Positions 22,298 through 30,582 of a stretch of 35,341 nucleotides of DNA are shown piece after piece; the first letter of the stretch is position 1, and each line of letters opens with the position of its first letter. Under the pieces are notes generated by a model that did no database searches, had not been told where the DNA came from, and saw only the letters and a list, made by a program, of their open reading frames with translations. The stretch is from CALMEC01 sp964628685 (GTDB lineage Bacteria; Actinomycetota; Thermoleophilia; Miltoncostaeales; Miltoncostaeaceae): the NCBI GenBank assembly GCA_964628685.1, contig CAZVNM010000010.1, positions 1 through 35,341 on the forward strand, read 5' to 3'. Position numbers and translations under genes: made by a program.

Positions 22298-23730
22298 TCC
22301 CATTCCACAAGCTCCGGGTCGTGGTCGAGGCGCTGCACGATGTGGCGGGCGAACGCCTCGTGCTGCTCGGGGAAGTCCTCGCGGTGGTGCACCCCGCGGC
22401 TCTCCTCACGGATGAGCCCCGCCTCCGCGATGAGGCGGACGACCGTGTGCGACGCGCTCATGAGTGAGCGGAGCCCGTCGGCATTTCGGACGAGGCCGGC
22501 GTCGCGCCACAGCGCGTCCTTCAACTCCTGGTCCGGCGGCGGCTCGAGGGTCGGGGCGTCCGGAACGGTCGCGGGCGGCCGCACCGGGTCGTGGGTCGTG
22601 GTGGCGATTCCCGCGCGTCGGCCGAAGACGAGGCACTCGAGCAGCGAGTTGGACGCCAGGCGGTTGGCGCCGTGCACGCCCGTGGTGGTGCATTCGCCGG
22701 CAGCGTAGAGCCGGTCGATATTGGACCGCCCGTCCAGATCGGTGACGATGCCCCCGATGAAGTAGTGCGCTGCGGGGGAGACCGGCACCGGCGTCGTGGC
22801 CGGGTCGATGCCGGACTCCTCGGTCACGAGCGCCATGAGCTCAGCGAACCGCGAGCGGTCGATGTCGCGCAGGTCGAGCGTGACCTGCCCAGCCTCGGCG
22901 TCGATGGCGCGCGAGACGACGTCGCGCGGCGAGAGCTCGTCGACGAAGCGTTCTCCATCCGCGTTCAGCAGCACGGCGCCCGCGCCGCGAAGCGCCTCGG
23001 TCAGGAGCAGTGACGACCCGGCGAGCGTCGTGGGGTGAAACTGGATGAGCTCCATGTCGGCGATCTCCGCACCCACCCGGTAGGCGGCGGCGATGCCGCC
23101 ACCGGTTGCGGTGGGGGCGTTGGTCGTGTGGGCCCAGAGCCCGCCCGCGCCGCCGGTCGCAAGGACCGTGGCGCGTGCCGTGATCGCCCCCTCGCCGGTG
23201 AGCACCCCGAAGCACTCGCCGCCCTCGGCCCACAGGCCGCGCACGCGCAGGCCCGTGCGGATCTCGATGTCGGGGTTGCCGATGGCGGCCGTGGCGAGGG
23301 CACGCGCGACGTGGGCGCCGGTGGAGGCGCCGCCCGCGTGGACGATGCGGTTGCGCGAGTGACCACCCTCGAGGCCCAGGTCGTCCTCGAACTCGACACC
23401 GCGTCGGCGCAGTTCGTCGATGCGCGCGGGTGCATCGGCCACCAGCATCCGGACGGCGCTGGGGCGGCAGATGCCGCGTCCCGCCGTGTGCGTGTCCTGT
23501 TCGTGCAGCGTGATGTCGTCGTCCGGCCCGACCGCCGCCGCGATGCCACCCTGGGCACGCAGGCTGTTGGAGTGGTCCACGGCGCCGGCGCTGATGAGCA
23601 GCACCTGTGCACCCTCGTCCGCCGCCGCCAGCGCGGTCTGCAGACCGGCGATGCCGGTCCCCACCACGATGACGTCGGGGTTGCGATCGGTGAGCCCACC
23701 GTTTAGTTTGCGACTAAGAGGCGAAAACAC
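22294..23730 (-). CDS. nadB: L-aspartate oxidase
   Basis: 478 aa FAD enzyme oxidising L-aspartate to iminoaspartate for NadA. FAD-binding motif VVGTGIAGLQTA (Gly24, 26, 29), LRAQGGIAAAV, ATGGAGGLWAHTTN, QFHPTTL, and the FAD-proximal GECTTTGVHGANRLASNSLLE. The start is GTG 23730: no other start fits before the FAD motif. It lies 1 bp from the divergent nrtR ATG. A minus-strand -10-like TAAACT ends 7 nt upstream, so nadB is probably leaderless. The palindrome 23703-23717 lies within its first codons, where a bound repressor would block early transcription. Confidence 0.95.
   Translation of the reverse strand: MFSPLSRKLNGGLTDRNPDVIVVGTGIAGLQTALAAADEGAQVLLISAGAVDHSNSLRAQGGIAAAVGPDDDITLHEQDTHTAGRGICRPSAVRMLVADAPARIDELRRRGVEFEDDLGLEGGHSRNRIVHAGGASTGAHVARALATAAIGNPDIEIRTGLRVRGLWAEGGECFGVLTGEGAITARATVLATGGAGGLWAHTTNAPTATGGGIAAAYRVGAEIADMELIQFHPTTLAGSSLLLTEALRGAGAVLLNADGERFVDELSPRDVVSRAIDAEAGQVTLDLRDIDRSRFAELMALVTEESGIDPATTPVPVSPAAHYFIGGIVTDLDGRSNIDRLYAAGECTTTGVHGANRLASNSLLECLVFGRRAGIATTTHDPVRPPATVPDAPTLEPPPDQELKDALWRDAGLVRNADGLRSLMSASHTVVRLIAEAGLIREESRGVHHREDFPEQHEAFARHIVQRLDHDPELVEWE
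23681..23709 (+). promoter_or_regulatory. Promoter of nrtR
   Basis: TTGCGA (23681-23686), a 17-nt spacer, TAGTTT (23704-23709). The expected start is about 23716, with GAGG 10 nt before ATG 23732. It lies inside the nadB 5' coding region, and its -10 box overlaps the palindrome at 23703-23717. Confidence 0.55.
23703..23717. promoter_or_regulatory. Candidate NrtR operator
   Basis: TTAGT-TTGCG-ACTAA, a perfect 5-bp inverted repeat with a 5-nt spacer, between the divergent nrtR and nadB. It overlaps the nrtR -10 box and lies just downstream of the probable nadB start site, so one bound NrtR could repress both directions. Confidence 0.65.
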
Positions 23731-23731
23731 G

Positions 23732-24481
23732 ATGACCAGTTTACCAGAGCGATACTTCCCCGCACCCAGCCATGTTTCCACGGCCGCCGTCTTCCAGGTG
23801 CGCGACGGGGCACTGCAGGTGCTCGTGTGGCGTCGCGGCAAGGACCCGTACGCCGGTGAATGGGCGCTTCCCGGCGGGTATCTGGGCCCCGACGAGAGCC
23901 TCGAGGACTCCATCCGCCGCCACCTGGCGACGAAGGTCGACATCCGGGAGGTGGCGCATCTGGAACAGCTGGGCACCTGGAGCCGGCCCGATCGCCACCC
24001 GACCGAGTGGCAGGTCCTGACCGCGTACCTGGGTGTTGTTGCGAGTGACCTCGATCCGGAGATCCCCGACGACACCGAGTGGCACCCGGTGGAGGGGCAT
24101 CCGCCGATGGCGTTCGACCACCAGGAGATCATGATCACCGGCCGCGAGCGCCTGCGCGGCAAGCTCTCCTACACCAACATCGGGTTCGCCCTCTCGCCGC
24201 CGACGTTCACGATCTCGGAGCTGCGCGCCATCTACACCGCGGCACTCGGCCACGATGTCTCGGCGACCAACCTCCAGCGGGTGCTCGTACGGCGGGGAGA
24301 GCTGGTTCCGACCGGCGAACGGCGTCGGCCCGGGACCGAGGGCGGCCGGCCCGCGGCGGTGTTCCGCTTCGCCGCACCGGAGCTGACGGTGACCGATCAG
24401 TTCGCGGTGCTGCGTCCTCCGGGAACCGGACGCGTGGGTGCCGGTGAGGGGACCCCGGGAACCGTCGAGACGGATGGGTGA
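23732..24481 (+). CDS. nrtR: NrtR-type Nudix-related transcriptional regulator of NAD synthesis
   Basis: 249 aa. An N-terminal Nudix-like domain (about 12-145, VFQVRDGALQVLVWRRG, then EWALPGGYLGPDESLEDSIRRHL) and a C-terminal winged helix (about 150-215, TFTISELRAIYTAALGHDVSATNLQRVLVRRGELV). The Nudix box is degenerate: RRHLATK replaces the catalytic REUxEE, so the domain should bind ADP-ribose-type ligands rather than hydrolyse them. NrtR proteins repress NAD genes and are released by ADP-ribose. Divergent location from nadBCA fits this. ATG 23732 has GAGG 10 nt upstream. The last 20 residues are Gly/Thr/Pro-rich and variable. Confidence 0.92.
   Translation: MTSLPERYFPAPSHVSTAAVFQVRDGALQVLVWRRGKDPYAGEWALPGGYLGPDESLEDSIRRHLATKVDIREVAHLEQLGTWSRPDRHPTEWQVLTAYLGVVASDLDPEIPDDTEWHPVEGHPPMAFDHQEIMITGRERLRGKLSYTNIGFALSPPTFTISELRAIYTAALGHDVSATNLQRVLVRRGELVPTGERRRPGTEGGRPAAVFRFAAPELTVTDQFAVLRPPGTGRVGAGEGTPGTVETDG
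23738..23743 (-). promoter_or_regulatory. -10 box (TAAACT) of leaderless nadB promoter
   Basis: Minus-strand TAAACT followed by 7 nt and GTG 23730. It lies within the first codons of nrtR, so the two divergent transcripts overlap. No clear -35 box. Confidence 0.45.
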
Positions 24482-25156
24482 CGCCGCGCGAGGGCCACAA
24501 CCGGCACGCCCGAGGCCGTCCGGTGCCGCATGAGATCTCGCCGCTGGACCGGATTCAGGTGTCACATGGGCTGCGGCGTTGGTCACGGCTTCGTGTCGGA
24601 AGGTGCGCGTCTTCCTTCCGATTGAACGGTGCGGGACGTTCGATTGGATGGTTCGGGGTGGGTGGCCGGTGCAGGGCGGCGGTCGGGTGCGGGGGACGGT
24701 GTGGTGTGTCACGTGGGACGCGGCGTTCGTCACGCCTTCGTGTCGGAAGACGGTCGTCTTCCTTCCGATTGAACGGTGTGGGACGTTCGATTGGATGGTT
24801 CGGGGTGGGTGGCCGGCGGGGCGGTCGGTGGCGGGTGCCGGGCGGTCGGTGGTGTGTCACGTGGGGCGCGGCGTTTGTCACGGCTTCGTGTCGGAAGGTG
24901 CGCGTCTTCCTTCCAATTGAACGGTGTGGGACGTTCGATCGGATGGTTCCGTGCGGGGTGGCCGGTGCGGGCGGTCGGCGGCGGGGCCGGCAGCACGCCC
25001 ATCAGCGGGCGTGCGGTGCTCGAGCGGACCCGTGCACCCCTGACACCGGTCCCCGTCGCCCAGGTGGCGAGCTCCCGACCTCGACGCTCGTGGGGCCCCG
25101 GTGGCGACGCGACGTCCGCCGCCCCTCCGGTGGCCCGTTGGCCACGCGGAGGAAGC
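24482..25156. other. Convergent intergenic region with tandem hairpin repeats
   Basis: 675 bp between the 3' ends of nrtR and the SIMPL gene. Most of it (24561 to about 24975) is three copies of a 147-bp unit. The remainder (24976-25156) shows nothing recognisable. Open frames on both strands repeat the same short peptide but shift between copies 2 and 3 (147 versus 148 bp), so coding is unlikely. Confidence 0.75.
24561..24975. repeat. Three tandem copies of a 147-148-bp unit
   Basis: Units start at 24561, 24708 and 24856 with GTCACRTGGG, then a C-rich gap, CTTCGTGTCGGAAG, a hairpin ending CTTCCTTCC, AATTGAACG or GATTGAACG, and GGGACGTTCGATYGGATGG. The hairpin in unit 2 is perfect (GGAAGAC-GGTC-GTCTTCC, 24745-24762). 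A second hairpin pairs ATTGAACG with CGTTCGAT around an 8-nt loop with one G-T pair. The third copy diverges after GATGGTTCCG. Less conserved G-rich spacers (ggtgggtggccgg) join the units. Confidence 0.88.
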
Positions 25157-25789
25157 TCAGGTCAACGCGAAGGTCACCACGGCGGTGGTCTGGATGTCCT
25201 CCATCTCGGGCGCGGATGGCGGTGCCGACACATCGGCGGTCGCATCGCGCATCGCCATCGTCCTCATGCCGAAGGCCTCGTGGGAGATGCTCGTCTGCAC
25301 CCCCTCGTCGGTGATCCCGACGACCGGACCCAGCGTCCGTCCCGCCGCCTCGGCCATCCGCATGGCACGCGCCCTCGCGGCCACCACCGCCTCACCTGCC
25401 AGCTCGTCCTGGATCCGAACGAGCTCGCCGACGACGTAGTCCGGCCCGTCCACGCGCGGGACACCGGAATCGAGCGCGAGCTGTCCCAGCCTGGCCGCCT
25501 CATCGATCGGCCCGCGGATCACCACCGTGCCGCGCCCCTGATAACCGATGCGACGTCCGCCGGTGTCGCTCCATTCCGGCCAGACATGGATCGGTCGGGT
25601 GGCGATCTCGGCGGTCGTCGCCGAATCGCGCAGGGTCGTGAACAGGGTGTTCAGGCGATCGGAACACTGGCCGAACACCTCGCGCTCGGTGCGGGCATGA
25701 CCCTCCACGACCACCGACCAGACCGCGATGTCCGGTGTGACGCGCCGGCTCGCCGTGCCCCGCACCGTGATGGTCCCCTCGTGCGACAT
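25157..25789 (-). CDS. SIMPL domain-containing protein (DUF541)
   Basis: 210 aa. The whole chain is one SIMPL/DUF541 domain: GTITVRGTASRRVTPDIAVWSVVVEG at the start, a central RPIHVWPEWSDTGGRRIGYQGRG and a C-terminal AVVTFALT. Many family members are periplasmic or secreted; this one has no signal peptide, so it is probably cytoplasmic. Function is unknown in general (oxidative-stress links reported for some members). ATG 25789 has GGAGG 6 nt upstream. Confidence 0.88.
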   Translation of the reverse strand: MSHEGTITVRGTASRRVTPDIAVWSVVVEGHARTEREVFGQCSDRLNTLFTTLRDSATTAEIATRPIHVWPEWSDTGGRRIGYQGRGTVVIRGPIDEAARLGQLALDSGVPRVDGPDYVVGELVRIQDELAGEAVVAARARAMRMAEAAGRTLGPVVGITDEGVQTSISHEAFGMRTMAMRDATADVSAPPSAPEMEDIQTTAVVTFALT

Positions 25790-25848
25790 CCGCGACCTCC
25801 GCGACGTGTGACCATGGCATCGTGGCAGACGCCGCTGGCGACGGTGCA

Positions 25849-28248
25849 TCAGCCCTCGGTCGTGCCCGCCAGGGCCGTCCCCGTCGTTCCGGTGGCGATG
25901 CTCGACTCCAGACGGTCGGGTGTCGTCGGCGGGCTGATGAGGTAACCCTGCGCATGACGACAGCCGAGGCCGCGGAGGATGTCGAGCTCCATCTCGTCCT
26001 CCACCCCCTCCGCGACGGTCAGCAGGTTGAGGGACTGCCCGATGCGGATGATGGTCTCCGCCAGCCGCGAGCTTCGCCGTCCCGCCCGCAGGTCGGCGAC
26101 GAACGTCCGGTCGATCTTGACGACGTCGATGGGCAGTTCGGCGAGATAGGCGAGCGACGAGTACCCGGTGCCGAAGTCGTCGACCGCGATCTGCACGCCC
26201 TCGCCCCTGACCGTGTGGAGGTTCGCGAGCACCATCTCGTGGTTGCGGGCGAGTGCGTGCTCGGTCACCTCAAGGAGCAACCGGTCCGCCGACATCCCGT
26301 GTCGCCGCAGGGTGTCGAAGACCATGTCGGCGAACGTCGGGTTCTCCAGCTGCCGCACCGAGACGTTCACCGCGATCCGCATCGACGTCGAGGTCGGCAG
26401 GCGCCGGTTCCAGTCCGCCATCTGTGCGATCGCGCCCTCCAGGACCCACCGGCCGATGTCGATGATCTGCCCGGTCTCCTCGGCCAGCGGGATGAAGACA
26501 TCGGGGCGGACGCACCCGTGCCCCGGTCGCTGCCAGCGGACGAGTGCCTCCACCACGCGGATGCGTCGCGTCCGGATGTCGATCGCCGGCTGGTAGTGCA
26601 GCTCCAGCTCGCCGCGTTCGATCGCGTGGTCGAGATCGGTGATCAGCGCCAGGCGGTCGCCGGCCTGCGCGTTCATCTCGGGGTCGAACAGGGACGACCC
26701 CGACCCGCCCCGTCCCTTGGCCGCGTACATCGCCACGTCGGCGTCACGGAGGATCTCGGCGGCACCGGTGGTGGGGTTGTCGCTGATCCTGATGCCGATG
26801 CTGGCGCGCGTCGCCAGCGTGTGTCCCTCCACATGCATGGGTTCGCGGATGGCGCGCCCGATGCGGTCGGCGAGGCGCTGCACCTCGGCGGGACTGCCGC
26901 ACGACTCGATGAGGACCGCGAACTCGTCGCCGCCCAGCCGGGCCGGCGTGTCCTCCTCCCGAAGCGTGGCGCGCAGACGGTCGGCCACCTCGACCAGCAG
27001 GGCGTCGCCCGCCGCATGACCGAGGCTGTCGTTGACCGTCTTGAAGTCGTCCAGGTCGAGCAGGAGCACCGCGATCATCCCGCCGCTTCGGCGCATCAAT
27101 GCGAGGGCGTGGTCCACCCGGTCGGCAAAGAGCTCACGGTTGGGCAGGTCGGTCAGGCTGTCGTGGAAGGCGCGATGCTCGAGCGTGAGCTCCATCTCGC
27201 GGCGGTCGGTCACATCACGGTTGTTCAGCACCACACCGCCGATCATCTCGTCGTCGGTCCGGTCGGACGCGACGCTTTCGAGGAACACCGGGGAACCGTC
27301 CGCCCGTCGGGCGATCCAGGTGATGGGCGCCCCCGTGGTGATCGCGTCCAGGCCCTCGCCGGCCTGCCGCGACATCGGCCCGTCGTCGTCAGGGTGGACG
27401 AGATCCGACAGCGGGCGACCCATCAGCTCGTTGGGCGTGTGGCCGAACAGGCGCTCGGCCGCATGGGAGGCGTACCGGATCGACCCGGCGGGATCGGTGA
27501 CGAGCACGGCGTCGCTCGAATGCTGCACAAGCGAGCGGAAGCGCTCCTCGCTGCGCTCGAGGATCGCGACCAGTCGCGCCCGCGTCCGGTCGAGCCGCGA
27601 GGTCAGGATGACGCCGCCGGCGAGGATCAGGCCGGCGAGGGTCGTGAGCGACCACACGAGCCGGGTCGACTGCCTGCGTGCCGAGTCGTTTGCCGAGCGG
27701 ATCGCCTCGGCGGCCGCCTGGATCCACTCGCGCATGCCGGCGCGCAGCTCGTCGGCCGGCTCGTCGGTGGCGCGCAGCGCGGCGTCGATCCTGGCGTCGT
27801 CGATGCCGCTGGTCACGAGGCGGGCGGTGATGGCGTCGATGTCCCGGACGGCGGACAGCACCCGCTCCCGCGCGCGGGTCACGTCGGGTCCGTCACCGCC
27901 CGCGTGCTCGTCGGCCATGCGCAGCGCCCCCTCGCGGAAGTGGCCGTAGCTTGTCGCGAAATCACTGAGGGGGAGCGGTGATCCCTTCGCGCGGCTTCGC
28001 CAGATGGCCGCCTCCTGGGCGACCATCACGTCGCGGATCTCCATCAGGGTGTTGAGCTGCTCACCGGTTCGGGACTGGTCGGCGGCGCTGTCCATGAGGT
28101 TGTTGCCGAGCAGACCGATCAGGGTGACGCTGCCGATGCAGACGAGCGCGAGCACGATGATCTGCAGCCGCTGCAACCGTCGGATGCGGCCGTCGGAGTT
28201 GGTCCAGCCGTCGCCGGACAGTGACGTGTTTGGATCTCGAGCGGTCAT
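25849..28248 (-). CDS. Membrane PAS-GGDEF-EAL cyclic-di-GMP enzyme
   Basis: 799 aa. Transmembrane helices at about 28-48 and 197-217 enclose a 150-residue helical extracytoplasmic sensor. A PAS domain (about 232-345) is followed by GGDEF (about 360-525) and EAL (about 535-785). The cyclase motif LGGDEF (GGDEF 439-443) and an upstream I-site RxxD (REED, 430-433) are intact, so product-inhibited diguanylate cyclase activity is expected. The EAL part keeps EAL (567-569), DDFGTGYSSL, KIDRTFV and AEGVE, so phosphodiesterase activity is also plausible. The input signal is unknown. ATG 28248 lacks an obvious ribosome binding site. No operon partner; the SIMPL gene follows 59 nt later. Confidence 0.95.
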   Translation of the reverse strand: MTARDPNTSLSGDGWTNSDGRIRRLQRLQIIVLALVCIGSVTLIGLLGNNLMDSAADQSRTGEQLNTLMEIRDVMVAQEAAIWRSRAKGSPLPLSDFATSYGHFREGALRMADEHAGGDGPDVTRARERVLSAVRDIDAITARLVTSGIDDARIDAALRATDEPADELRAGMREWIQAAAEAIRSANDSARRQSTRLVWSLTTLAGLILAGGVILTSRLDRTRARLVAILERSEERFRSLVQHSSDAVLVTDPAGSIRYASHAAERLFGHTPNELMGRPLSDLVHPDDDGPMSRQAGEGLDAITTGAPITWIARRADGSPVFLESVASDRTDDEMIGGVVLNNRDVTDRREMELTLEHRAFHDSLTDLPNRELFADRVDHALALMRRSGGMIAVLLLDLDDFKTVNDSLGHAAGDALLVEVADRLRATLREEDTPARLGGDEFAVLIESCGSPAEVQRLADRIGRAIREPMHVEGHTLATRASIGIRISDNPTTGAAEILRDADVAMYAAKGRGGSGSSLFDPEMNAQAGDRLALITDLDHAIERGELELHYQPAIDIRTRRIRVVEALVRWQRPGHGCVRPDVFIPLAEETGQIIDIGRWVLEGAIAQMADWNRRLPTSTSMRIAVNVSVRQLENPTFADMVFDTLRRHGMSADRLLLEVTEHALARNHEMVLANLHTVRGEGVQIAVDDFGTGYSSLAYLAELPIDVVKIDRTFVADLRAGRRSSRLAETIIRIGQSLNLLTVAEGVEDEMELDILRGLGCRHAQGYLISPPTTPDRLESSIATGTTGTALAGTTEG

Positions 28249-28304
28249 CGAACGCGGGGGGTCCCCCTAGTGTCGGCATGACCGACGTTCCGCGCAAGTC
28301 CGCG

Positions 28305-29834
28305 TCAGCGTCCCGAGGCCCCCGGTGCACCCTCCTGCAGGTACGAGACGAGCGCCATGTCGGTGATCCATTCGATGGGGGCATGGTCGTCGGTCAGCAC
28401 CGTGCCGCCGGGCCGGACCTCGGTGAGGTCGGATGCGACCCGCCGTGCGGCCGTCGCCGCCGGCCCCGTGGCGGCGCTCAGCAGACGGCGCACCTCACCG
28501 GGGTCGGTCTCGTTGCGGAACGCGAACACGACCGAGTTGAACTCGTCGTACCGGGTCTCGAGCACGGTGGGGAAGACGTCCCGCATCGTCGCCGAGATCA
28601 TGTCCACCGCGCGGGTCTGTCCCGGCGGCGTTCCGATGTTGATGGCGACGACCCCGTTGGGGCTCATGCGATCGCGCACCTGGGTGAAGAACTCACGCGA
28701 GACCAGCTGGAACGGGATGTACGGCTGACGATAGGCGTCGATCACCATGCCGTCGTACCCGTCGGGCGCCGTCTGGATCCAGACCCGCGCGTCGGCGGTG
28801 TGAATCTGCATCCGCGGGTTGTCCATCCCCAGGAACCTGCGTCCCACGTCGCTCACGAGCGGGTCGATCTCGACGCCGTCCATGGGTGCGTCCGGCCACA
28901 CCTCCTCGTACAGGTTGCCGATGGTGCCGCCGGCGTTGCCGAGCACCGCGACCCGTCCGTCCGGTCGTCCGCTCAGGATCGGCAGCGTGAGGAAGGCGTC
29001 CCAGTAGCCGTGGGTCAGGAACCCGCGCGCGGGGAGGACGGAGTGGATCGCCCAGCCCTCGTTCAGGTGCAGCACACGGTCGCCGTCGGGGCGCTCCACG
29101 ACCTGCACGTACTGATACCGCGACTCACCCTCGTAGAGCAGGCGCCCGTTGTCGGTCGTCTTCGTGACACCGGGCGGCACCGCCAGGGCGGCGGCCAGGA
29201 GGATCGGCACGGCGATCGCCCGGCGGGGAAGGAGCGGCAGGGTGGCAAGCGCCAGCACCGCCGCGGTGGCGATGATGGTGCGCTGCGTGCCGATCCACGG
29301 CACGAGGATCAGCACCGGGAGGAAGGTCCCCACCAGGGATCCGACGGTGCTCAGCGCGTACAGCCGTCCGGCCACCGTGCCGGCCTCGGACACGTCGCGC
29401 ACCGCCAGCCGGATGCTCCAGGGGGAGATGGTGCCGAGCGCGGTCACCGGCAGCGCGAACAGCAGCATCGTCCCGAAGAACGAGGCGACGAAGCCGCCTG
29501 CGCTCACACCCTGGAACGCGTTGGTCGCGAGCGAGAAGAGGGGCTTCGCGACGAACGGCAGCACCGCGATCGTGACGGCGGCGCCCAGCACCACGCGGGC
29601 CAGGGCACCGGCGCTGGGGTTGCGGTCGGCGAGCTTCCCGCCCAGCCAGTACCCGACGGAGAGGTAGAGCAGGAAGAGGCCGATGACGTTCGCCCAGATC
29701 AGGTTGGACGTGCCGAAGTGCGGCGCCAGCAGGCGAGCGCCCGCCATCTCGGTGCCAAGCGAGCATGCTCCGCCCACGAACACCAGGAGCGACAGGGCCC
29801 GGCGCGGCGTCTCCTGCTGTTGCGCGTCGCTCAA
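28305..29834 (-). CDS. Fused membrane transporter-like / spermidine-synthase-like protein
   Basis: 509 aa. Residues about 12-220 contain seven to eight hydrophobic helices, and residues about 235-500 a Rossmann-type methyltransferase-like domain: RVAVLGNAGGTIGNLYEE (about 294-310), MDGVEIDPLV with acidic Glu322, and MVIDAYRQPYIP in the place of the polyamine synthase acidic loop. This matches 'fused MFS/spermidine synthase' proteins, whose activity is mostly unproven. The start is TTG 29834, overlapping the HAD gene stop as TTGA; no ATG or GTG precedes the first membrane helix and no ribosome binding site is seen, so it depends on coupling to the HAD gene. Confidence 0.88.
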   Translation of the reverse strand: MSDAQQQETPRRALSLLVFVGGACSLGTEMAGARLLAPHFGTSNLIWANVIGLFLLYLSVGYWLGGKLADRNPSAGALARVVLGAAVTIAVLPFVAKPLFSLATNAFQGVSAGGFVASFFGTMLLFALPVTALGTISPWSIRLAVRDVSEAGTVAGRLYALSTVGSLVGTFLPVLILVPWIGTQRTIIATAAVLALATLPLLPRRAIAVPILLAAALAVPPGVTKTTDNGRLLYEGESRYQYVQVVERPDGDRVLHLNEGWAIHSVLPARGFLTHGYWDAFLTLPILSGRPDGRVAVLGNAGGTIGNLYEEVWPDAPMDGVEIDPLVSDVGRRFLGMDNPRMQIHTADARVWIQTAPDGYDGMVIDAYRQPYIPFQLVSREFFTQVRDRMSPNGVVAINIGTPPGQTRAVDMISATMRDVFPTVLETRYDEFNSVVFAFRNETDPGEVRRLLSAATGPAATAARRVASDLTEVRPGGTVLTDDHAPIEWITDMALVSYLQEGAPGASGR

Positions 29835-30532
29835 AGGAGCGGGAGAACCCCGGTGAGGTCACGCACCCGGGCCGCGCCGTCGGGCAGTTCGGGCTGCGGC
29901 GCGTCGGGCGATCGCACCACGTGCACCGCGAGCCGGACGCCGGCCTCGAGGGGACCGATCACATCGGGGCGCCACGAGTCGCCCACGAACGTGACGGTGG
30001 CGGGGTCGGCGTCCATGGCCTCGAGGGTGCGGCGGTAGATGAGCGGGTGGTCCTTGCGGGCACCCAGCCGCGCGGATGTGAGGGCCACATCCACCAGGTC
30101 CGTGATCTCCGCCTGCTCCAGGTAGGGGTCCAGGTCCCAGTGCCAATTGGAGCAGATCCCGATCCGGATGCCGCGATCACGGATCTCACGCAGCACGTCC
30201 CCCGTCTCAGGGAAGGCGGCCACCTGGAACGACCGCACCTGGAACCGCACGGCGTCGATGAGCGGTGCCACGCGCTCGTCGGTGACGCCGCAGTCGCGCA
30301 GCATGCCGCTCCAGCGGGATTCCTCCCAGGCGGTGTAGGCCTCCGCGTCGACGCTGGCGTCCTCGTGTTCCACGCCGTCCAGGGTGTCGATGTGCCAGCG
30401 CTCGGCGACCTCCGGGGTGATGGCCACGCCCAGCGCCTCGAGGAGCCCCGTCAGGGTTCGCGTGGGGGTCGCCGGGCGGACGAGGGTTCCGTAGAAATCG
30501 AAGATGGCCGTCTCGGTCGCCACGTGCGGCAT
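29831..30532 (-). CDS. HAD-family hydrolase
   Basis: 233 aa HAD phosphatase/dehalogenase-like protein. Motif I DFYGTL (nucleophile Asp12, with Tyr in place of the second Asp, as in haloacid-dehalogenase-like members), motif II CSNW (Ser128), motif III Lys160 in ARKDHP, and motif IV GDSWRPD (Asp185, Asp190). The cap (about 18-105) is helical. Substrate unknown. ATG 30532 is used. It is divergent from the Mur-ligase-like gene by 50 bp and overlaps the downstream membrane/spermidine-synthase-like gene by 4 nt. Confidence 0.9.
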   Translation of the reverse strand: MPHVATETAIFDFYGTLVRPATPTRTLTGLLEALGVAITPEVAERWHIDTLDGVEHEDASVDAEAYTAWEESRWSGMLRDCGVTDERVAPLIDAVRFQVRSFQVAAFPETGDVLREIRDRGIRIGICSNWHWDLDPYLEQAEITDLVDVALTSARLGARKDHPLIYRRTLEAMDADPATVTFVGDSWRPDVIGPLEAGVRLAVHVVRSPDAPQPELPDGAARVRDLTGVLPLL

Positions 30533-30570
30533 GCTGGCACGCCGACTCGCGTCCGTGCCTGGTGGCGGGG

Positions 30571-30576
30571 TACGCT
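30571..30576 (+). promoter_or_regulatory. -10 box (TACGCT) of a probable leaderless promoter
   Basis: TACGCT followed by 6 nt and ATG 30583, the start of the Mur-ligase-like gene. Confidence 0.5.
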
Positions 30577-30582
30577 CGCGCC

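Noticed and set aside
24561..24975. CRISPR array
   Set aside because: The repeated unit is the whole 147-bp segment, with no short repeat separated by unique spacers of constant length, and no cas genes are present. The same applies to the 263-bp arrays and to 18256-18961.
24555..25002. Minus-strand repeated-peptide open frames (NHPIERPTPFN)
   Set aside because: The 147/148-bp spacing breaks the common frame between copies 2 and 3, and the peptide is Pro/Arg-rich low complexity.
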